Source: Halocynthiibacter styelae (GTDB taxonomy: Bacteria; Pseudomonadota; Alphaproteobacteria; Rhodobacterales; Rhodobacteraceae). Taken from it: a DNA stretch of 64,000 nucleotides. The stretch spans positions 1-64,000 of the forward strand of contig NZ_JADCKQ010000013.1 of NCBI RefSeq assembly GCF_016123485.1. Direction: 5' to 3'. Positions 59,481-64,000 of the stretch are shown here, in pieces. The position numbers and the translations under genes are program-made. How positions within the stretch are numbered: position 1 is the stretch's first letter; every line of letters begins with the position of its first letter. Under the pieces are notes generated by a model. The model made no database searches. It worked only from the letters and a program-made list of their open reading frames with translations, and was not told the DNA's origin.

Positions 59481-60989
59481 ATGTCTGAACCTCGTAAACG
59501 CGGTGGCCGCGCCAACCGGGTCGCTGCCCGCACCAATCCCGCACCGGTATATCTGCCAACCCTGAACCGTGCCGTTGGCCCGATTGATCTGCTTGGCCCC
59601 GAAGGTGTGGAGAAAATCCACAACGCTGCCATGACGATCCTGGAAACCACCGGCATTGAATTCCGCGACCCAATAGCACTGGCCGACTGGAAACGCGCCG
59701 GGGCCGATGTTCAGGGCGAACGGGTGCGCATTGGCCGTGATATGCTGATGGATCTGATTTCATCTGTGCCGGAAAGCTACACACTGCACGCCCGCAACGG
59801 TGATCGCACAGTAGACGTCGGCGGCAAAAATTCGATCTTCGCCAATGCTTACGGCGCGCCTTTTGTCTATGATCTCGACGGCACCCGCCGCCCGTCACAA
59901 CTGGCCGACGCGCATAATTTCTTCAAGCTTGGTCAAATGAGCCAAGCCATGCATGTGCCTGGCATTCTGCCGGTCGAACCTCAGGACATCCCCGTGCCAG
60001 AACGCCACCTGGAACTGGTTCATGCGGCCCTGACCCTGACAGATAAACCGATCAAAGGGTCCGTTCTGTCCGAAACCGCTGCGCGTGACACCGTGAAAAT
60101 GGCACAGATTGTTTTTGGCGAGGAATTCGTTGATCAGAATGTCGTTCTGACATCCCTGCTGAACTGCAACACACCGCTTGTCTGGGATGAAACCATGCTG
60201 GAAAGTCTGCGTGTTTATGCGTCTGCGAACCAGCCTTGTCTTCTGTCGCCCTTCGTTCTTGCGGGCGCCAGCACACCTGCTTCACCGCAAGGCGGCGTTG
60301 CGCTTCTGATTGCCGAAAGCCTTGCAGGCATGGCCTATTCACAGATCATTCGCAAAGGTTGTCCGATGGTTCTGGGTGTGGCGATTATGGGCGTTTCTAT
60401 GAAAACCGGGGCACCCATGATGGGGTCCCCCGAACCAGGGCTCATGAACCTGATCGTCGGACAGATGGCGCGGTTCTATAAGGTGCCGTGGCGCAGCTGT
60501 ACCATGTGGACCGGTTCAAAATCCCCAGACCTTCAGGCTGGATATGACACCGCGAACAGCATGTGGCCTGTGCTTTTGGGTGGCTGCAACTACATCGTGC
60601 ATTCCGCGGGCTTCCTTGAGGGCGCGCTTGGCGTCAGCTACGCGAAATGGGTGCAGGATTCGGCGCAGTTGGAAAACTTCCACCGTTTCTTCACCGGCCT
60701 TCAGGAAGAAAACCTCGACGCGCTTCTGGATGATATCGCAAACGTTGGCCCGGGCGGGCATTTCCTTGGCACCGATCACACCCGCGAACATCCGCTGCAT
60801 ATGAATATGCTGCAAAACAACGACAGTTTTGAACAATGGGAAGCCGAAGGCGCCAAAATCGCTGAAGTCGTCGGCAATATCGAAGCCAAACGTATCCTTG
60901 ATAATTACGTCCAACCCCCGATGCCCGTTGACCAGCGCGGCGCTTTGGATGAGTTTGTCGCGAAGAAACGGGCTGAATACAGCGCGTAA
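59481..60989 (+). CDS. MttB-family (non-pyrrolysine) amine methyltransferase
   Basis: 502-residue TIM-barrel protein of the trimethylamine methyltransferase family. Seen are HNAAMTILETTGIEF, TDKPIKGSVLSE, LVWDETMLESL and the GGCNYIVHSAGFLEGAL region. There is no in-frame TAG, so it belongs to the non-pyrrolysine branch whose studied members demethylate glycine betaine, proline betaine, carnitine or related compounds onto a corrinoid protein. No corrinoid protein or reactivase gene lies in the window. A basic N-terminal tail (RKRGGRANRVAARTN) is unusual-looking but common in this branch. Second gene of the FAD-GcvT/MttB/Ldh2 operon; AGGAG precedes the ATG. Confidence 0.9.
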   Translation: MSEPRKRGGRANRVAARTNPAPVYLPTLNRAVGPIDLLGPEGVEKIHNAAMTILETTGIEFRDPIALADWKRAGADVQGERVRIGRDMLMDLISSVPESYTLHARNGDRTVDVGGKNSIFANAYGAPFVYDLDGTRRPSQLADAHNFFKLGQMSQAMHVPGILPVEPQDIPVPERHLELVHAALTLTDKPIKGSVLSETAARDTVKMAQIVFGEEFVDQNVVLTSLLNCNTPLVWDETMLESLRVYASANQPCLLSPFVLAGASTPASPQGGVALLIAESLAGMAYSQIIRKGCPMVLGVAIMGVSMKTGAPMMGSPEPGLMNLIVGQMARFYKVPWRSCTMWTGSKSPDLQAGYDTANSMWPVLLGGCNYIVHSAGFLEGALGVSYAKWVQDSAQLENFHRFFTGLQEENLDALLDDIANVGPGGHFLGTDHTREHPLHMNMLQNNDSFEQWEAEGAKIAEVVGNIEAKRILDNYVQPPMPVDQRGALDEFVAKKRAEYSA

Positions 60990-61007
60990 AACCCCAGAGG
61001 TGTCAGA

Positions 61008-62036
61008 ATGGGCGATCAGGCCACAGAAAATCTTTCCCTGGATCAGGTGCGGGAACTAGCAAATGAAGTCTTCCGCGCCTGCGGTGTCAGCGATGAAGCA
61101 TGTGTAGTTCTTGCTGACATCGTCACCCGGTCTGAACGCGATGGTCCGCGCAGCCATGGTCTGCGGATGCTGCCGGTTTATGCGCAAAGCTTCACCTCGG
61201 GCTATGCCAACCCTGAAGCAAAACCTGTGATCACCCGCACGGCAAGTGGTGCTTTACAGGGGGATGCGGACAATGGGTATTATCAGCACGCCGCCAGCCT
61301 CGCCCATGATCAGCTGATTGAAATGGCTCGGGAAAACGGCATCGCCGCCTTTTCCTGCAAAAACTGTCACCATCTGGCCGGACTGCGTTTTGATGTGGAA
61401 CCCCTGGCCGAAGCCGGGCTGGTTGCGATTGGCGTGATCAATTCCCTGTCCATGGTTGTGCCCCAGGGCGGTACGCGTCCGGTCTTTGGCACCAATCCCA
61501 TGGCCTTTGCCTGCCCACGTGAAGGCCAGGCACCGATCGTCTGGGATCAGGCATCATCCATGGTCGCGCTGATGGACATCCGCATGGCCGCCGCCGAAGG
61601 TCACCCCCTGCCCTACCCAGCGGGACTTGCCCCCGATGGCAGCAAAACCATCGACCCCAACGCAATCCTTGATACCCGCAGCCTGCTGCCCTTCGGCGAA
61701 CATAAAGGCGCGGCGATTGCTTTCCTGGTCGAAGTTCTGGGGGCGGCGTTGGCAGGTGGCACGCTTTCCGTTGATAACCAGGATCGCGAAGCCCATGGCG
61801 CGCTGAACATCAAAGGCGGATCTACCGTAATCGCGATTGATCCCAACCGTTTCGGCAACCCGATGTTCAATGAGTACATCAACCGCATCAGTGCCGAAAT
61901 CACCGACAATGGTGACGCACGCATTCCCGGCGATGGTCGTCTGAAAATGCGCACGCGCGCGATGCAGGACGGGGTGAATGTCGCAACAGACGTGCTGGAT
62001 CAGATCCGCGACGTGATAAAGACCGCAGGATCATAG
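61008..62036 (+). CDS. Ldh2-family NAD(P)H-dependent imine/keto-acid reductase
   Basis: 342-residue member of the malate/L-lactate dehydrogenase (Ldh2) family. The catalytic His is H50 in RSHGLRML, with conserved NGIAAFSCKNCHHLAGL, GGTRPVFGTNPMAFACP and LLPFGEHKGAAIAFLVE. The family includes Delta1-piperideine/Delta1-pyrroline-2-carboxylate reductases (DpkA, LhpD) and ureidoglycolate, malate and sulfolactate dehydrogenases. In an operon with demethylases, reduction of a cyclic imine from proline- or pipecolate-type betaines is attractive but unproven. Last gene of the operon; a 9-bp inverted repeat spans its stop codon. Confidence 0.87.
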   Translation: MGDQATENLSLDQVRELANEVFRACGVSDEACVVLADIVTRSERDGPRSHGLRMLPVYAQSFTSGYANPEAKPVITRTASGALQGDADNGYYQHAASLAHDQLIEMARENGIAAFSCKNCHHLAGLRFDVEPLAEAGLVAIGVINSLSMVVPQGGTRPVFGTNPMAFACPREGQAPIVWDQASSMVALMDIRMAAAEGHPLPYPAGLAPDGSKTIDPNAILDTRSLLPFGEHKGAAIAFLVEVLGAALAGGTLSVDNQDREAHGALNIKGGSTVIAIDPNRFGNPMFNEYINRISAEITDNGDARIPGDGRLKMRTRAMQDGVNVATDVLDQIRDVIKTAGS

Positions 62037-62047
62037 AACCTGCGGTC
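62021..62047 (+). terminator. Hairpin over the stop codon of the Ldh2-family gene
   Basis: GACCGCAGG and CCTGCGGTC form a perfect 9-bp stem with a 9-nt loop that contains the stop codon. No T-run follows; possible transcript end or 3' stabiliser. Confidence 0.5.
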
Positions 62048-62066
62048 TCACTCGTGACGGAATTGA

Positions 62067-62104
62067 CTGGTGGCTGCCGGAGTATGGGATGGAGCAGCCA
62101 CCAG
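62067..62104. repeat. 11-bp perfect inverted repeat
   Basis: CTGGTGGCTGC (62067-62077) and GCAGCCACCAG (62094-62104) flank a 16-nt loop. The arms are GC-rich, so a stable RNA hairpin is likely; AT-rich sequence follows without a T-run on the plus strand. Confidence 0.6.
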
Positions 62105-62312
62105 GAGATATAATAAATTTGTGCCAAACACTTCGATCTATATATGCGCCCCAACAAGCAGGCAGATGATGAAAAGCACCACGCATGGTGAATTTAAATA
62201 GCACCCGGACAGTAAATATTCTGGCCGGCGAACCCGGGTGAAGAGGAAGAGATCAACACTTCGGATCTGAGTTAACTATACGTCAGTTTCTGCAGGGGCT
62301 GAGAGTGAAATA

Positions 62313-62336
62313 CCTGTGAAATTTTGTATTCACAGG
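62313..62336. repeat. 8-bp inverted repeat, possible operator
   Basis: CCTGTGAA and TTCACAGG flank the AT-only-plus-one-G centre ATTTTGTA. Size and symmetry fit a regulator site as well as a hairpin; it lies just beyond the terminator of the peptidase gene. Confidence 0.4.
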
Positions 62337-62360
62337 ATATCCAAGTCACATATCCCAGAT

Positions 62361-62394
62361 GCAAAAAGGCCCGCCATTTTTTGACGGGCCTTTG
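62361..62394 (-). terminator. Terminator of the peptidase gene
   Basis: AAAGGCCCG and CGGGCCTTT pair around an 11-nt loop. On the minus strand the stem continues into a TTTTT run, 20 nt after the peptidase stop; on the plus strand a shorter TTTG follows, so it may be bidirectional. Confidence 0.85.
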
Positions 62395-62413
62395 TAAACA
62401 AGAGTTTAAACGA

Positions 62414-64000
62414 TTACCGCGTGACAGGTGGTGCCGTGAAATCCCCCATCCGGGCTTTGTGTTGCGTCTGGGTATTTCCATTGTCCTTTTCCGAACTGTG
62501 AAGCGCGGCCATCCCGTCAAGCCCATCGGTCAGATCACGCCCCGCGGCCGCATTCAGCACCATCAGCCGCGCCACGGCCGGGGCCGCGGCACTTGTGCCC
62601 ACAAGCCGCGTGCGTGACCCCGACAGAACACCGGTTGACGGAATGCCGGGACGGGATGGGCTTTGATCAGAACAGGCGACGATCAGGGTTTGCGCACCCA
62701 CAGGTGCCGGATCCTGGTTCTCCTGCACATGCAGACGACCACTGCCCGCATAGTCGGCAGGCCGCTTGTTGTGTTGCACATAACCGCTGACCCGCGTGGT
62801 GTGCGAAGAGGACGCCACCGCATTCACGGAACCAAAACCAGAAATCCCCGGGATCTCATCCTTATATTTCTGATAGGGTGGCTGTGTTGTCTCGGAACCC
62901 GTTTTACGCGGTTTGACCAGATAGCTCTGTCGTCCACGGCTCTGCAACATCGCCGGATCATCATCACGCTGTACCCAGATCAACAGGTCATCCCCTTGTG
63001 GGATCTCCGGCGCATGGCCTTTACGGCGCAGTTTCACCGTCCAGCGCCCGGCAGGGGCGCGACGGGACTGATTCGCACAATAGGTCGACGGGATCAGAGC
63101 CAGCATAAAACGCCAGCGATTGCCCCGGCTGTGATCCGCAGACATCTGCCCGACGATCTGCCCATCCATGTGAATATCCGTGAATTGAACGGGATCACTG
63201 CCCCGGATTCTCAGCACAGCTTTCTGATCCAGGCGATATCCGGGCGGTGGTTTCAGGATCAGCCTGTATTTCGCCGGATCAAACCCTTCGGGAAACCACA
63301 GTTCCAGGTAGCTTGACGTATTGTCATCAGGCTGCACCTGCCAGCCGATGTTGTATTTCTTACCGCCAAAACCCGCCTCACTGATCCGCGCATGCATCTT
63401 ATCGGCAAAGCCATTGCCCATAGGCATGACAATCGCGGTTTTCGACTGCAACGCCTGGCGTTTTGCAAGCAGATCCTCAATCGCGATTTCCATCGGTGAT
63501 TGCCCGTCGTGACGCCCCGCGCCCCAGCCGTAAGAGAAATTCACAATCAGCGGCAGTTCATCAACGCCAAAGTGATCCGCAATCCGCCGCGCGCGTTCAA
63601 ACACGTAATGCAACGCCGACAGCATATACATTTCCTTACCAAACCCGGATGTATCCCAGGCGATGGTATTGGGCATCTGCACGGCGATGATCTGAATGTC
63701 ATCACCCTGGGTATCGCCGGTGAACAGCGATGTATTCCCCGCCGCAAGCCCCAGAATATGGCTGCCATGGGTGCCGTGCCGCTTCAGATGACCGCCAAGC
63801 TCAACCATATCCGGCGCAACCGCCCCGGCATCCTGATACAGGTGGTTTTCATCAGACGGGTTGTCCAGGCGCAGCTGATCAATCGTCCCATTGGTATATT
63901 CCCGGCCGAACGGCACCGGCGCACGGGCCTTTGCGACCCCCGCCTGCAACCAGCAATGGCTGATCCGCGTTTTGCCGTCACTTCCCAGGAAAGCCCGGTT
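62414..64000 (-). CDS. Subtilisin-like (S8) serine peptidase, 5' end outside the window
   Basis: At least 528 residues, open to the right edge. The catalytic His is in KRHGTHGSHILGLAAG and the catalytic Ser in LVGTSAAAPAVARL close to the C-terminus; NFSYGWGAGRHDG and VMPMGNGF match the S8 substrate and oxyanion regions. The catalytic Asp should lie upstream, beyond the window, since the visible start (a TTG at 63949) is preceded by open sequence reading DGKTRISHCWLQ that fits the family. A large insert (about 200 residues) separates His and Ser. It looks like a cytosolic or effector-type S8 peptidase; export cannot be judged without the N-terminus. Confidence 0.85.
   Translation of the reverse strand, partial: NRAFLGSDGKTRISHCWLQAGVAKARAPVPFGREYTNGTIDQLRLDNPSDENHLYQDAGAVAPDMVELGGHLKRHGTHGSHILGLAAGNTSLFTGDTQGDDIQIIAVQMPNTIAWDTSGFGKEMYMLSALHYVFERARRIADHFGVDELPLIVNFSYGWGAGRHDGQSPMEIAIEDLLAKRQALQSKTAIVMPMGNGFADKMHARISEAGFGGKKYNIGWQVQPDDNTSSYLELWFPEGFDPAKYRLILKPPPGYRLDQKAVLRIRGSDPVQFTDIHMDGQIVGQMSADHSRGNRWRFMLALIPSTYCANQSRRAPAGRWTVKLRRKGHAPEIPQGDDLLIWVQRDDDPAMLQSRGRQSYLVKPRKTGSETTQPPYQKYKDEIPGISGFGSVNAVASSSHTTRVSGYVQHNKRPADYAGSGRLHVQENQDPAPVGAQTLIVACSDQSPSRPGIPSTGVLSGSRTRLVGTSAAAPAVARLMVLNAAAGRDLTDGLDGMAALHSSEKDNGNTQTQHKARMGDFTAPPVTR

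Larger units (their letters stand above)
62037..62413. other. 377-nt convergent intergenic region rich in inverted repeats
   Basis: No gene is supported. It holds an 11-bp perfect inverted repeat (62067-62104), an 8-bp one (62313-62336) and a terminator-like hairpin (62361-62394), plus AT-rich sequence between 62105 and 62220. The spacing of repeats is described in the separate entries. Confidence 0.6.

Noticed and set aside
59481-60989. Pyrrolysine-containing MttB
   Set aside because: The frame has no in-frame TAG and is full length without read-through.
1-64000. tRNA, rRNA, CRISPR arrays, insertion sequences
   Set aside because: I looked for T-loop signatures, spaced direct repeats, transposase motifs and terminal repeats and found none that hold up by eye; a dedicated scan could still find a divergent case.

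Overview
The window looks like a chromosomal segment of a marine-type alphaproteobacterium, most likely Rhodobacterales (Roseobacter group). This rests on gene content, not on a marker phylogeny: a bioBFDAGC cluster with a convergent BioR-type GntR gene and TTATAGATAA boxes, two TRAP transporters, an MttB-family methyltransferase beside a FAD-GcvT fusion, and many LysR/GntR/RpiR/GlxA regulators. No rRNA, tRNA, CRISPR array, IS element or prophage module was recognised.

Layout. 1-77 is the 3' end of ahcY with its terminator. 164-14969 is a surface-polysaccharide region. It holds glycosyltransferases, UDP-glucose dehydrogenase with a UDP-glucuronate epimerase, a GSCFA protein, a dTDP-3-amino-3,6-dideoxyhexose set (rmlA, rmlB, fdtA-like, fdtB-like) and a LamG/ConA-like protein. 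15089-18732 is a zinc-type operon (ZrgA-like His-rich protein, ABC ATPase, permease, two DUF3299 proteins) behind a Zur-like palindrome. 18775-22586 returns to sugar nucleotides (manC, gmd, fcl: GDP-mannose to GDP-fucose). 22668-28886 is a complete biotin cluster bioB-bioF-bioD-bioA-bioG-bioC with bioR facing it and BioR boxes at both ends. 28919-33914 carries a PhnD-like protein, tex, a nitrilase-superfamily amidohydrolase and an RpiR regulator.

34064-44877 is the most interesting block. Two regulators precede an operon of class III aminotransferase, BKACE (beta-keto acid cleavage enzyme), HDAC-like deacetylase, thioesterase, iron alcohol dehydrogenase and a second thioesterase, followed by a TRAP transporter. 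These activities match, step for step, the known biochemistry of N6-acetyl-beta-lysine breakdown: transamination, cleavage with acetyl-CoA to 4-acetamidobutyryl-CoA and acetoacetate, thioester hydrolysis, deacetylation to GABA. I propose this as a testable pathway; the substrate is an inference.

44949-56845 holds a second TRAP system with an enolase-superfamily enzyme and a DadA-like oxidase, then a ThDP enzyme, a GntR regulator, proC and an Asp/Glu-racemase-family gene. A shared 12-bp element, CTGTATACAATT, lies in the ThDP/GntR divergent promoter and upstream of the racemase-proC pair, suggesting one GntR regulon. 57028-62036 is a methylated-amine module: FAD-GcvT demethylase, non-pyrrolysine MttB and an Ldh2-family reductase, with no corrinoid protein in view. 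The window ends inside a subtilisin-like peptidase gene that runs off the right edge.
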